Part shown: one piece after another, positions 1-11,868 of the stretch | Numbering within the stretch: position 1 is the stretch's first letter | How the letters are laid out: each line of letters starts with the position of its first letter | NCBI GenBank assembly: GCA_006384855.1 | Contig: VCJN01002137.1 | Coordinates: 1-64,000 of the forward strand | DNA from: Tetraselmis striata | Taxonomy: Eukaryota > Chlorophyta > Chlorodendrophyceae > Chlorodendrales > Chlorodendraceae | DNA length: 64,000 nucleotides | Direction of reading: 5' to 3' | Position numbers and translations under genes: made by a program | The notes under the pieces: model-generated | Seen by the model: the letters and a program-made list of their open reading frames with translations, nothing else | Databases searched by the model: none | Told to the model about the DNA's origin: nothing

Positions 1-325
1 GGGCGGCGCCGTGTTCTTATGTGAACAGCCTTGGAGGTTGCTCCGGCACCCGTATGTACGGAGCAGGCGGGCTTAAGTGAGCACAACAGGGTACCTGTAG
101 TTGTTCTCCTAAAAGTGCCCGTAACTCCATCACCCATTTGCCGATCGGTTCCGGGTGCCGGCGCTCCTCCAACACAAGGCGTTTCGGCGCCGCTTAGGAG
201 CACCTCCTTGGTTTGGTATTCAATGCAGCTGTGACTCCGTTTGCTTGAGGGTAGGCGGCGCTGCGCTCTTATGTGAACTGCCTTGGAGGAGCTCCGGCCC
301 TATATATACGTAGCAGGCGTGCCCA
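1..325 (+). repeat. Two direct copies of a ~70-bp segment
   Basis: Bases 1-72 and about 253-325 are diverged copies of one segment, sharing blocks such as ggcggcgc, ttatgtgaac and ccttggagg in the same order. They lie just upstream of the first exon that can be placed (acceptor at 371-375), so they are probably inside an intron of the GT77-like gene. No coding exon can be supported in 1-375. Confidence 0.6.
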
Positions 326-375
326 ACCGGGCCGGGCCGGGCCCTCATCTCGGCGGTGCGCCGCGGCCTACGCAG

Positions 376-3300
376 GTGCGGAACGGCATTGCCATCTCGC
401 TCGCGCTTGGCCGCGCGCTGGTGATGCCGGAGCTGTGGTGTGGCCTGGACCGCTGGTGGGCACCGCACTCTGGTCAGCGCCCCCCCCCCCCCCCCCCCTG
501 TCCCCGCGCCCACCCCTGCCAAACCAGTCCCTACTTTGAGGTCGCCTCTGGATTAAATCTGAATTGAATCAGCGCGCTTTCTACCGAGAACCCACCTGTC
601 TATGGTAGTACGGATTGCCTGACTCGTGTGTGAGAGCTAGGTTCTAGCTAGGGTATCATGGCATGTAGATGAGGTTCCTCGGCAGTGGATGTCAGTCAGT
701 CAGCATTACACACGCCCAATCACCAATAAATCCGGGATCATGGACCTGTACGGAAAGTGGAGGCTCGGGGAAATGCGGTGGGAACCCTGTGCTATGTGAT
801 GGGGCTACAACATACATAGAAAACTACGGATTTTCACCAGGGCTGCGTCTGCTCTTCTCCGGCGTGTCATTGGAGTTGCCGTGCTTCGGTGCTTGGTTCC
901 ATGCTGTGCGATCGGTCACCACTGGCTGCCATGTGGTGTCGATGCCAAACATCTCGGGGGCCTGCTGAACCGCGCGGCCATAGGTCGTGTTGGGGCCGCC
1001 CCTACGAGGTAGGACGCTTGTGAGGTACCCATGATGACGTAAAGCGGCGGGGTAGAGGCGCTCAAAGTCCATCCGGCTGACATGCCCAAGCCGGCCGAGC
1101 TGCCGCTGGGCTATGTAGTGGGCGATGGAGTAGACACCCAGCTCCTTGCACAGCCTCTCCGGAGAGGTGTGGCATCTTCAGGGGTCCGGGCGTGTGACTT
1201 GCGCCATGGATTGAGCACGAATCCGAAGGCGGGAGTGCAGAGCCCCAGTCAGCGCCGGTGGACGTGATGCGATGGTCACCTGCTCGGGTGCTGTTTACAC
1301 GGGTGCCGGCGCGGGGATAGGAACGCCGCGAGTTCGAGGCTGCCATGATGAGGCGCTGTGGCTTGTGAGGTCTGAGGTTCAGATTTCGTCGCTTGTGGCC
1401 AAGTGGCGGATTGTCCGGTCTAGTTGTGGAGTCGGATGGGCAGCGGTTGTGCAGCTCTCCACGACGGTCCCAGCGGACGGGGTCGAGCTCCGGGTCAGGG
1501 TCAGGGCAAGGCTGCCTCGCTCCATGCGCTCACTGCGGACGGTTACCCCCCCCCCCCCCCCTCCCCCCCCACCCCCTGCCTGCTCCGCCGCGCAGGCGTC
1601 ATCCCCGGCTCGCACTTCCAGCTGCCCTTCCCCTGCCCCATGGACCACATCTTCGACCTCGAGCAGTGCGCCCCCCCTCCCCTCCCCCCCCCCCTGCGCC
1701 CCACCCAGCCCCTTGCCCTTTCCCCCGATCGCCATCAGCCATCTCCTGCCCCTCTTTGCTGCCATGCCCCTCTCCATGCACACTCCACAACCACTGCATG
1801 CTTGATTCACCCCCCTCCCATCTCCCAAATCCGGTGCAAAAGGATGGTCCGCGAGGTGCCGCACTTGGGGCCACGTTTTGAGTGGCGGGAGCACAGCTTC
1901 CTGCAGGTGCGACCCCCCCCCCCCCCCCCCCCCCTCTCCCTTCTTGCCCATCACCTTGCCCCCCGGCATCTCTACCTCTCTGCCCCAACGCTCGACAGAG
2001 ACGGGCGACCCCCCCCCCCCCCCCCCCTGGGAGTAAGCCAGCCCACGGGTGCCGCACCCGCCCGCAGAACCCGCGCCTGCCCAAGGCGCTCAATGAGTCC
2101 CGCATCGTGGTGGAGTTTTGCGCGGAGGTGCGAGTAGCACGCGCCCCCACCCCCCCCCCCCCTCTCGGGCCGTGCCATTGCGATACAAAGGCGCCTCTTG
2201 GGCCACCGCCCAACAAATCACCTATCCGCTCCCCTTCTTACCTCCCGGCTCCCCACACTGTCTCCCGCCCCCACGTGGCAGGGGCAAGTCGCGGGCTGTG
2301 CGGACGGCAGTGCACCCGCGCAGGAGCAGTCGGGCAGGGTGAGAGCCCCCGGCCCATCTAGCATGCCGGCGGCACCGTGGCGGAGGAGGCGGCGGTGCAC
2401 CGGGGGGTTGGGTGGGTGGGTGGCTGCGCGGTATCCCCCCTGAAGGGGGGGAGGGGAAGGGGGGGGCAGTGCATCGGCGCTTGCCACTACCGGTACCCGC
2501 ATGGCTTTGGCCGCGAATCGTGAGCCGGCGGTGAGAGGCAACTCCTCAGCATGTCTTCGCTGCGGGGCAGTGGTCTATGATGATGAGAAGAGTGCAGGTG
2601 TGCGGAGTTCGGGACAATTGGACGGACGGGTGTCGATGGCCCGCCTTCACCATAACGCGAGAACCGGCCCGGGGCACAGCCGCGGCCCGCCCGTAGCCCC
2701 GCACACCCAGGTGCAACCCAGCCCCGGGCCGCCGCAACCCGGCCCCTCTCCCTGAGCGCTCTGCTCTCCCCTCCTCCCCCCCTTTACCCGGCCGCCCAGG
2801 TGCGCCTGCGCTCGGGGTTGACGGACCGCCAGCTGCAGACCGCGCTGGAGCCCTTCCGCAGCCGCAAGTTCATCCACATGGCCAGCCTGACGGGTGCCCC
2901 CCCCTTCCCCCCCCCCCCCCCCCAAAGCTATCATATCATACCAACACCTGCGCTGCTCCGCACTTGAGCTTGTCGGCTGCCCGGACAGGCTGACGCGGCG
3001 CCTGTGCCGAACCCCCCACTTCCCTGGGGTGAATGCAGGTAACGCGTTTGGCGGGCACGCCGACCCGGGCGAGGCGGACAAGTTCAAGCACCGCACGATG
3101 CCGTACACCTCGCTCTGGTGCTGCGCCAACGCGCACCCCGGCCACGTGTGGTGCGCCCCGCCACACTCTCCGCGCACGCCGCGCCGGCCCTCCCCCGGGA
3201 AGGCACCCCGGCGCTCCTGGTGCCCGTCGCCTCCGCCCTCCGTTAGATCCTTTGCATCTATGTGGAGAGGTGCCGGACAAACGGCGAGTCTGACGGCCCA

Positions 3301-3654
3301 GTATACAGTCGGAATGGGACCGTGGAAGTGGTTGTGTCCAGACTGTCATCCATGCCTTCTCCCTGCCACCCCCCCCCCCCCCCCACAATGCGTGTATGTT
3401 CTGCGTTGTAGCCAATGGTCAACGCCGGGAGTGCCCATATGTACACCCGCTGGGCCATCAGGGCCGCTGCCCCGCCCCTTCTTTGCCTCTGGCTCACCCC
3501 GCCCACTTCCCGCCCTCCGCGCCGCGTCTCCGCTCCGTTCTCATCATGGACTGCGCCTCCCGGCAGGTACGACATGTGGTTCGACAAGGTCCCCCGGCGC
3601 GACCGGCACAACAAGGAGTGGACCACTGTGTGGGAGCCGCGCACAGGGCCGTAG
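376..3654 (+). CDS. GT77-type glycosyltransferase (arabinosyltransferase-like), C-terminal part
   Basis: Eight exons join in phase with GT-AG introns: 376-472, 1596-1665, 1843-1906, 2068-2127, 2282-2338, 2800-2893, 3039-3150 and 3567-3654 (TAG). They give 213 residues; the N-terminus lies before the window. The start RNGIAISLALGRALVMP, then LWCGLDRWWAPHSG and LPFPCPMDHIFDLE, resembles the region of plant GT77 enzymes (the XEG113/RRA group) that follows the nucleotide-sugar domain. These are Golgi enzymes that add arabinose or related sugars to cell-wall proteins. The DxD catalytic motif is not in the visible part, so activity cannot be judged. The final exon is rich in basic and aromatic residues (WYDMWFDKVPRRDRHN). 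Exon boundaries are firm because every junction keeps phase; the family call rests on motif memory and the exact sugar is unknown. Confidence 0.7.
720..1110 (+). repeat. Dispersed repeat, copy 1 (inside intron 1 of the GT77-like gene)
   Basis: This stretch matches 36005-36570 in the same orientation. Shared blocks include ggggctacaac/ggggctacacc, ctgccatgtggtgtcgatgc/ctgtcgtgtcatgtcgatgc and a shared 3' part around gacatgcccaag/aaacgcccaag. Any ORF across it is small and not conserved between copies, so it is treated as a non-coding repeat family. It explains the unusual length (about 1.1 kb) of this intron. Confidence 0.6.
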
Positions 3655-3956
3655 CAAGGCGTGAAGGGGGAAGGGGGCGCAGTGTCCCTCTCGTGTGACT
3701 GGCAAGCCGCCTGTGCTGCGAATGGCAACGGGCGCGTTTGCAGTTTTGGGGGCGAGGCGGCACATTGCAGTCGTGAGCCCCGATGAGGGTGAGTGCGCGG
3801 ACAGTGCAAGCCGCCGGTTGGCCTCATCCAAGACCGCACGCGCCAAGCTCTGTGTTCGGATCAATATTTAATCACAAGAGGTCGTCTGGACCGGCATCTG
3901 GCTCGATGCGCACCTCGGAAGAGTGTGAGAAGCCAGCGCCACGCAAACCGTGCCAA

Positions 3957-3961
3957 TGTAA
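3957..3961 (+). terminator. TGTAA polyadenylation signal candidate, GT77-like gene
   Basis: TGTAA is the usual poly(A) signal in many green algae. This is the first TGTAA after the stop at 3652-3654, about 300 bp downstream, which makes a fairly long 3' UTR. The assignment is by motif and position only. Confidence 0.4.
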
Positions 3962-4564
3962 CTCGTCACAGATTATTGGAAAAGTCATGGGTTCTTTGGC
4001 ACCCTGTCAGACAGCTGACAGCAACCCATGATATGCGGCGCCTATTTAATCACAGATGCGCTGACGCACCTATAAGAACCCTTAGCTAACAAGTTAAGCA
4101 TATTAGGATGGAAGTTTGGCAGTTAGAAATAGACCGAAAATATAAAATATGTTGATAGTTTGATGGGTTTTTTTTCCAGAAAACTGGGATATACATCTGA
4201 GCCGTGTTGCGAGTTGATTTCGGATAGCACTAAGTACGTTGTTTCAGTATGCAATTGCCCATTTGTTAAGGAAAAGTCTACGTGCATTGTTTGAAATTAG
4301 ATAGCAGTACATGAATGCGAACCGACGCACAAGGATACACGACGACGTTAATTACAGTACATTCGGAACGCGATTACGCATATTAGGCAGCAGGAATCCT
4401 CATTAGTACTCGTTAGCACAGGCAGTATCCTTTAGTGCATCGTTATTAGGATACAGCGCAGCAAAGCAAGATTGCAGGCATGAAGGACTACATGTAATTT
4501 TCTTACTTTCTATCGCGCCCGAACAGTCTATTACGATGGAGCTCAAGCAATAAGCAGCACATAA

Positions 4565-5050
4565 GAGTAGAATAATACCAGAACGTAGAAATAGGGAAAA
4601 CACGTAAGAAGGGGTGCAAAACACGGCCGGCAGGCACCGCCGTTTAAATTTGTTGCCTACCGCCTGAATTGGTTGTTATCAATTATAAGCCTGACTCGAG
4701 CTGGGCTTACATGCATGACTATAGTATAGATCATTCGCTACTATAGTTTCCGAGTAGGGACCGGCACCTTCGCGTACATTTCACCTCGAGGGTCAAACAT
4801 GCCGGCGGTAAGTAGAATAATACCAGAATATAAAAATTAACAAGGAAAACGCTAGAAGGGTGGCAAAACACAGCCGCCATGCACCGTTGTTACGATTTTT
4901 GCCACCGCCTATGCACTAGTTGATATCAACTTGTTATACGCCTGACGCAAACTTGGCTTGCAGCATGCATCGACGGGTAAAAACATTCGCTGCAGTTTCC
5001 GGGAAGGGACTACCATCACCTTCGTCTATATTTGACCTCGAGGGCCCGAC
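4565..5050 (+). repeat. Tandem pair of ~245-bp units
   Basis: Two adjacent units (about 4567-4811 and 4812-5050) share blocks in the same order: gtagaataataccagaa, ggaaaac, gcaaaacac, ttgttatcaa, attcgct, gtttccg and tttgacctcgag/tttcacctcgag. They are diverged by substitutions and small indels. There is no coding signal. The array runs directly into the ~200-bp array that follows. Confidence 0.7.
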
Positions 5051-5119
5051 AGGTCGGCAAGTTCATATTATTCGCGCAGCGTTCCTATACTACCGATAAG
5101 TCGGCGTCCATACCCATAC

Positions 5120-6180
5120 ATGTTAGCGACTATGTGCATCAAGCACGGCACGCGTTACGCCACCGGAGCCGTCACAAAGCGCACCAATGGAATGCATATG
5201 AGCAAGCACATATTGGACGAGGCAAACTACATGCTACAGCATGCCGCGGCTCGTCCAGATGACCGCTTGGTGCTGTTCCGCGGTTTGGCGCCTTAGTAAA
5301 CCGCATGGACTAGCCCATCAATATGTGCCTCAAGCACGGCGCGCGCTATGCCGTAGCCGTCATGATGAAACGCACAAATGAGCCGCGTGCATGGCAATCA
5401 AAGCATGTCTGCATGTAATGGCCGAGAAAAACACACTCCATTAGGCGACGGTCGTCGCCCGGTTGAGTTCTTGGTGCCGTGCCGTGGGCGGGCCCACAAA
5501 CCGTATAGCGCCCATGCTAGTGTTTTGGGAAACATGTATTTACAATAACGGACACTCTGTACCGGAGCCGTCACAAGGCCTCAAGGAGACGCGCATGTGA
5601 GCCATCATCTATTGGACGAGGCAAACACGCCTCAACATGCCGTGGCTCGTCCCGATGGCCGCTTGCTGCCGCTCTGCGGTTTGGTGCCGTAAACCGCATG
5701 GCGCCCATACCCATACCTATATGTGTGCCTCCAGCACGGCACGCGCTATGCCGGAGCCGTCACCTAGTGGTGATATTACGCGCCATGGGAACGCGCATAT
5801 ATATGAGCAAGCATGGATTGGACGAGGCAAACACGCTGCAGCATGCCGCGGCTCATCCAGATGACCGCTTAGCGCCGTTCCGCCGCGGGTTGGCGCCGTA
5901 CACCGCATGGAGCTTGTACATATGTGCCTCAAGCACGGCGCGCGCTATACCGGAGCCGTCACAAAGCGCACGAATAGGCCGCACACATGGGAAAGCGCAT
6001 GTAAGACGCTGCAACCGGCCGCGGCTATAGTCCGAATGAGTGCTTGTTTCGTCCGCCACAAGGTGGCGCTTTTTACCGTATAGCGCTCATGCAAGTGCAT
6101 TGCAGATTTGTATTTGGAATAGTGCATTTACAAGTACACACGCGCCATACCGGAGCCATGGCAATGCGCCGCGATTTTTT
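5120..6180 (+). repeat. Degenerate tandem array of ~200-bp units
   Basis: At least five units repeat the block catcaagcacggcacgcg (variants at about 5137, 5328, 5724 and 5926), followed by ccggagccgtcac, then attggacgaggcaaac, catgccgcggctcgtccaga and ggcgcc...aaccgcatgg. Spacing is roughly 190-210 bp. Units carry different internal deletions. The short ORFs across it differ between units, so it is read as satellite-like or element-derived DNA. Confidence 0.7.
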
Positions 6181-6222
6181 TGAAGGAGTGTACATGAACT
6201 TAAACTTCGATATTTGTGGGCC

Positions 6223-6301
6223 GCTTGATTGTTGCAAAGCTCCACAATCAAGTATCAACTCGATGAATCAAGTTTGATTGGGCATCCGCGGTACAATCAA
6301 G
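6223..6301. repeat. Small inverted repeat (10-bp arms)
   Basis: gcttgattgt at 6223-6232 is matched by its reverse complement acaatcaagc at 6292-6301, with further aatcaag copies in the loop. It could fold into a hairpin or be the remains of a tiny inverted-repeat element. Confidence 0.45.
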
Positions 6302-6399
6302 CCGAACATTATGCATTTTTCGCAAGTGCATGAAAGTCTATGTAGCCGCCCCTTTAGGGTCAGACCGGGCTGGCCGCCGGCTGATTACACCCCTTGCCT

Positions 6400-7170
6400 G
6401 CCCGCGACTCCCTCGGGGCACTCCGGCTCCTGTCCCATGGCCCCTCCGTCGCCGCCATGCCCGCCTACCCCCTCCCGAACACGCGCCATGGCGCCTTCGA
6501 CTGCCGGGCTTCCGTCTCCCCGCCAATCACCGTCCTCGCCCGTTTTCACGGGACGTCTGAGGGTTCCCCGGGTGTATGTTCCGAACGGGTCGGCCGCAGG
6601 GCGCCGCCGATTCGCCGAACACTCCGTCGTGCTAAGCTAGGATGCTCCGATTCACAAGTAGAGCACATACGTGTCGGGGTGCCTGGGGGTAGGGGGGGAC
6701 GCTGGATCTTCAGCAGATCGATCATTGGCCGTACCGAGGTACGAGAACACGATTTTATTTCGAGCAACGAGCAACCCTCGCGAGTAGCCTGCGGGCTGCC
6801 CACGTCCTAGTCGTGCACCTCCTCCCTATCCGTAGTCGGATCCCGCCGGAGAGGCCGACGCAAGGCCGAGGTCGTACATGAATTATAACTATTTTTAGCA
6901 GCTTCCGTACACGGCTGCTGCCCGGCGGCGCCAACAAGCGCTACCGCGAGTACGAGCATAAATAAATTGAAAAAAAAGGTAGGGTTGGCGCGGGATCAGT
7001 TCACCCGCCACAACCGGCCACCCCGCTCAGCCCCTTGCCGCACCCAACGGGGAAGGGTCTTAGACTCTTAGGGGTTACCACCGCCGACAATGCGGAGGTG
7101 GAAGTGGTGCCGCCATTACAACCGCACCCATGATCCTACGCTCATGGTGGGCCGCTGCTTGGCGGCGGGC
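6400..7170 (-). repeat. Dispersed repeat family B, copy 1 (minus orientation)
   Basis: Read on the minus strand, this region matches 44505-45190 on the plus strand over most of its length. Landmarks shared in order are gagcggggtggccggttgtggcgg, ctactcgcga, ttctcgtacctcggtacg, gccctgcggccgacccgttc and gagggagtcgc. The two copies are therefore inverted relative to each other. Neither has a clear conserved ORF, so it looks like a non-autonomous element. Ends and target duplication were not resolved. Confidence 0.65.
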
Positions 7171-7361
7171 GCCGTTCAAGTGTCACCGTAGCAGCTGACA
7201 AGAAGTTGTCGTCAAGGGAACATAAACGTAGCATCAGAAAATTAGTCCGGTTACTCGGTACCAATAATGAGAATCGGCAATCAAGAAGTAGTTTTGGCAC
7301 AGATGGCAGTACTTTTGCGTTAGGCAAGGCAATACCTAGAACTGCCCTTACGCCGCTCCCC

Positions 7362-7853
7362 CTAAAGTATCGCTGGCAACCGCCGCATGAGGCTCGACGG
7401 GCAAGCCCAACACGTCGGAGAAAGTATTATGTGAGCCGGAGAATAGGGTCTCAAAGGCTGGTGCATTGTCCGACTTGGCGAAACAAAAAGCAATGGGCAC
7501 GAATGAATTCTTGAGGCTGTTGGGGGGGGGGGGGGGGGGGGACTTTTTGATTGGTGTCGTTCCAAGGGTGACCTTGTGAGTAACACCCTCTTGCGAAATA
7601 AAGCTGATAACATGTCATAATAACGTGCAGCGGCAACTAAGCCCGACACAAACGCCTTCCGAAGGTTCCGAAGTAGCTCAAGGCTGGAAAACGCTACAGC
7701 GGCAGCTTGTCGATGAATCTCATCACGGAGAACAAGACGCCTCGTGTGCGTCGCATCGTCAGTGTACGCAGCCTCAGGCATTGTGTAAGAATCCGCCCAC
7801 GGTTGCAAGTCGTTAAAGCTCGAGAGCTCCAACATCCCACGTAGCTCCGGCAT
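7362..7853 (-). other. Possible coding fragment, unidentified
   Basis: The first ~100 codons of this minus-strand ORF have a protein-like composition (ELSSFNDLQPWADSY, then SSLELLRNLRKAFVSG). The frame then passes through a G-run at about 7521-7540. No start context, splice partner or family could be found. It may be an exon of a mobile element or chance. Confidence 0.2.
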
Positions 7854-9839
7854 TAATGTCTTCTCCTAAAGACGAACCCTCACATTCACTTCCTCCCTCG
7901 AGCCAGATGGGACTCTGGCAGCCCGCATCAGTCGCGCTCAGATATCTGCTCCTTGGTATGAGGGACGTCGACCTCTATGGAAGCAGGGGAGAAGGGTCTA
8001 CATGCATGCGATCATGCGGTAAACCCTTGTACTACGCGAAGGGCACCAAGGCGCCCGAGTGCCCAAGGCCGTCGTGCCGAATTTCCCACAGCAGCTCGGA
8101 CTCATCATTGCGTTCCACGCGCGAGCACAAGCGGGGCACCCGACAGCATGCATGCAACGGTAAAACACATGTCGAATGGGGTTTTCTAACTGTGGAAATC
8201 ACGAGCCACGCCATTGCACAGTCGGTAGACCGTGCAAAGGCATGCTCGAAAGTTTACAAGGCCCCATGCAGCTTCTATGTGTGCCTTCCTAGTGCATATA
8301 TACCGCCAGTTAACGGCAGTCACGTAGAAATATGACAGAACATCATCTTCAATCATAGCTTTCAAAGCCTGCCTCCCCCTCCACGGCGGGGTCCAAACAC
8401 CCGTTGCGATGCCGCAACCTCAATGTTTCCGTACTGTGATTTCTGATGTGTGCCCGGCGCGTCGAAGCGGGGCGCCGGAGCCCTCGGGGTTCCACTGAGC
8501 TACGCTTCTGAGGCTGAGGGGGCTGCATGTGAGGGAGCCGGCGCTTGTGGGGCGGTCCTCCCCTGTTGACCGGCACTTCCGGGCGAGTTGGACAGCGGCG
8601 AAGGATCCTCCGAGTGTTGCGTGGTGGTCTCGGGAGGGGTGTGGCTATTGGGGCCGGAAGTTCTGCTATGGACACTACTACTACATCGGCGTCGAATTTA
8701 TCCAAAATTCCTAAATGTAATCGTGTACATGTGATGCCGCATGTCGCTACTAACGCCAAGGCGTTGGCCTTGCCTATCCACGCACGACCCCGCCGTCTGG
8801 AAGATGAAGTCGAGCTCATCCAATTCGCCCAACACCTCACTCACCGTGCATATGATTGACCTTACTCCTATAGGAGTCAATCATGGCGGTGTGCCGGGGA
8901 CCGCACCGCGAGGTGAGGGGAACGTGGAACTGGCGTGCTGCGGGGCGGTTGCTTGCATAACGTAGTGCCGGCGCCGAACACAACACAACAGTCACTCCCG
9001 CACCATGGCACCAGTACCTTCAATACTGTCAATAAAAAACCGTGATGGATGCCGTCCCCGAATAACGCCCATTTTGGCTCATAATCGGTGCCATTTACCG
9101 GCGGTACCGAATACGAGCTCGCATCAAAACGCCCTTAAACGACTGGAAGAAGGTGCATTGTCCCCGTTATCGCAAAACTAAATTGTACGGCGGATATATC
9201 ACGTGCATTCCAGCAAGTAGATAAAGAAGAATGACATTTTGTTCCCTCCGTATCTCATGTCATTCCAGGCGGCGCGGGCTTAAAACTGTGTAATGATATA
9301 TAGTCATAATCAATGATATGCCTTTATTTCGAGGCCCGGCAGGGCGAAGAAGATAAGTATCGTGCATAATCTAGCGGACGTCAAGCGTGATTTTACTTTA
9401 CGGCATTCTCATGCGCTCTGTTTGTGTAACTTTTCGTCGTCGCTCTGTGGAGCCAATAACTACGCGACGACGCTCACACGACCAGTCAATACACGTAATT
9501 GCGCCCGCCCAATGCGGCCACTGCGCGTCCATTTGATCCGGGGTATGCGCAGGCACAAGATTGGCGTCTCTTCCGTTCCTTTTTTCAGAATTTCAGCCCT
9601 CCCCGCCTCCTCGAGTCAGGCGGTGCTCTGTACAATTCCGGCCTGCCGCTTCCTGTGCAAAGCACTGCGCAGTGGCGCGGCCGCCGCCGCAGGAATCTAT
9701 TATTACATATATGTAGTACTGCGCTAGCTTAGAAGCATACATACTAGTCCATATGATTAATTTACACAGACGAAAACGGCGGCGCCCGTGTCTACTACTC
9801 CCCATATACTTAAAGTAACGCGTAAGTTGACGCCCAAGC

Positions 9840-9961
9840 AATAGTGTTTTGTGGCCATGCGTATTTGCATTATAGATATATTACGCAAGCCCCACACGCC
9901 GAATAGTGTTTTGTGGACACGGGGATTTGCATTCTAGATATATTACGCAAGCCCCCCACCC
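9840..9961 (+). repeat. Tandem duplication of a ~61-bp unit
   Basis: Two adjacent units both begin aatagtgttttgtgg and contain agatatattacgcaagcccc. They differ at only a few positions, so the duplication is fairly recent. No function is apparent. Confidence 0.75.
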
Positions 9962-11868
9962 CTACCTTAAACAGGTAGGCGGTGCTGGCGCCGTTGCTTC
10001 CGGTTAATTCGCACCACTATAGGAGTAATACATTCGATAGCTATGTTCTGCAATTGTCGTATGCGCTGATGACGAACGGACGGTATTACATAGAGATCTT
10101 TATCACGGCCAGCACTGCAGTAATGTATTAGACATAAATATAATCACCATGTCGTGTCATGGCGTGCAAACTTATTGTAACAATTTTCCAGGGATAGTGA
10201 CAATGCAAGATGATACTACGTCGCGCCACATGCGCCGCTAGCAGCTTAGTAATAGCAGCACTACATAAAAGTGCTTCCGATTCTTACTATGCTAATGAAT
10301 GCATATATTGTATCACTATAGGTTGAGCTCAGAGTCATCATACGTGACGGCCCCTCGTCCAGACGAATCGCCGCCCTGCTGCCTATATACAACTCCGCCA
10401 ACAGTGATAGAGGCAGAATGCAACTGTACATACATGCAATTATGTGCAATGTAAAGGAAGACCACATGACGATATTTATGCGCTGTTTATACGGACGTCC
10501 GCTGTGTCAATGATGTGTTGTGGAGGATGTCACTTCCCATGCGGCCTAAACACGCTTCGAGGGCAGGCATTATACTTCAAAAGGCAGAAAGTTGGCGCGC
10601 GTTTGCTGCCGCGACTGCATAAACTCATGACGTAGCCGCACCCTGAAAAGGAGGTCCTCCCATTGCGCTACGGACGCGCAAGCACACGTGAATTGTCTTG
10701 ATTGATCAAACAAGCCTGTCCGCCCACATCAGATGATTAGATAATGGTTGGTCGACGAGATTTCGAGAATTTCAGGGGTCGTTACAATACACACAGTTAA
10801 GTGATTAGTAGCCGCTATTATTTGCATTCGTTTATTTGAATAACAAATTGATCGAAATATGCTGAGCCTGCGACAGAGATATGCAGCAGGCCTGGTCACC
10901 GCGGGCCTTCAGAAACACGCAAGAAAAGAAGCGTTTCTTCTCAGCATACAACGGCGCAGAGATCCTATATGCTACTTTGTTGAATTTGCGCAACGATGAG
11001 TCGGTGAGATACCTTAACAGTGCTTTTTAGTTTATATGAGGTCCGCGCGCGGCATATTGTCAGTTTTTGGCCCCTGCCCAGCGAGACCTCCAAGAGAGAA
11101 GACTATCTATCTGAAGTGTATCAGAATATACAGGAATAGTACACGGATCTTCTGACTCATTGCATCAGCATAACAATTCATAATTTCCCAACTCGCAAGC
11201 CCAATTAGATGTATAGCGCTATTAACATACCGCAAACATACCTTTGCTCGTAGCGATCAATTGTTGCAACATATTCCTATTTCTCTTCGCAGTAGGGCAG
11301 ACAGCAAAGTTGCGTGTGTCACTACATGCAATTAGACCCACATAGATCACCGCCAAAGACCCTGCGCCACGCGCCGAGCGGCAGTGTGAATGTGTGGTGA
11401 CAAGTGAGATTTATATATATCTTGCCAGCCATGCAACCCCTTTGACTATGGCAGTCAATAACTGGTGCGCCGCGCAACAAACAAACCGCAGACTGAGCTG
11501 TTTTGCAATTCATGTTGAAGTAGAGCAGGTGCCCCATGCACGCTGAATTGTCCGTTGCGCACAGTATCCTGTGACTCCTCAACATGTTTGCTACAGCTCA
11601 CACGATCAACTACAAAACCGGTCAAAATCACATGCAGAGTTTTGTGGAATGCTGTACCCCTCCGTCGCCAGCATTATGGATGGGATGAGATGCTGGAGAT
11701 TGCAATACTGATGGGGGACTCCTCACAGCTGTTATGTTTGATGTTTCAAAAAACCTAATTTGCTACGGTATAGGGAGGGGTATACGTATAATAACACGCG
11801 CCCAGAGCGGCTGCAACGGGCAGGGGGCTAGGGAAGGGGGGGGAGAATCGGCAGGAGTGTCGAGCAGT

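Larger units (their letters stand above)
3655..11868. other. Gene-poor 8.2-kb interval with repeats
   Basis: The interval between the GT77-like gene and POR is AT-richer than the flanking exons and has no ORF with recognisable protein features. It contains the tandem arrays, the inverted repeat and the dispersed repeat listed separately. From about 8.9 to 9.8 kb and 10.0 to 11.8 kb nothing beyond short unrelated ORFs was seen. Confidence 0.6.

Noticed and set aside
1379..2216. Pro-rich and Gly-rich ORFs around the GT77-like exons
   Set aside because: They arise from C-runs inside introns. The real exons are short and phase-linked in one frame each.
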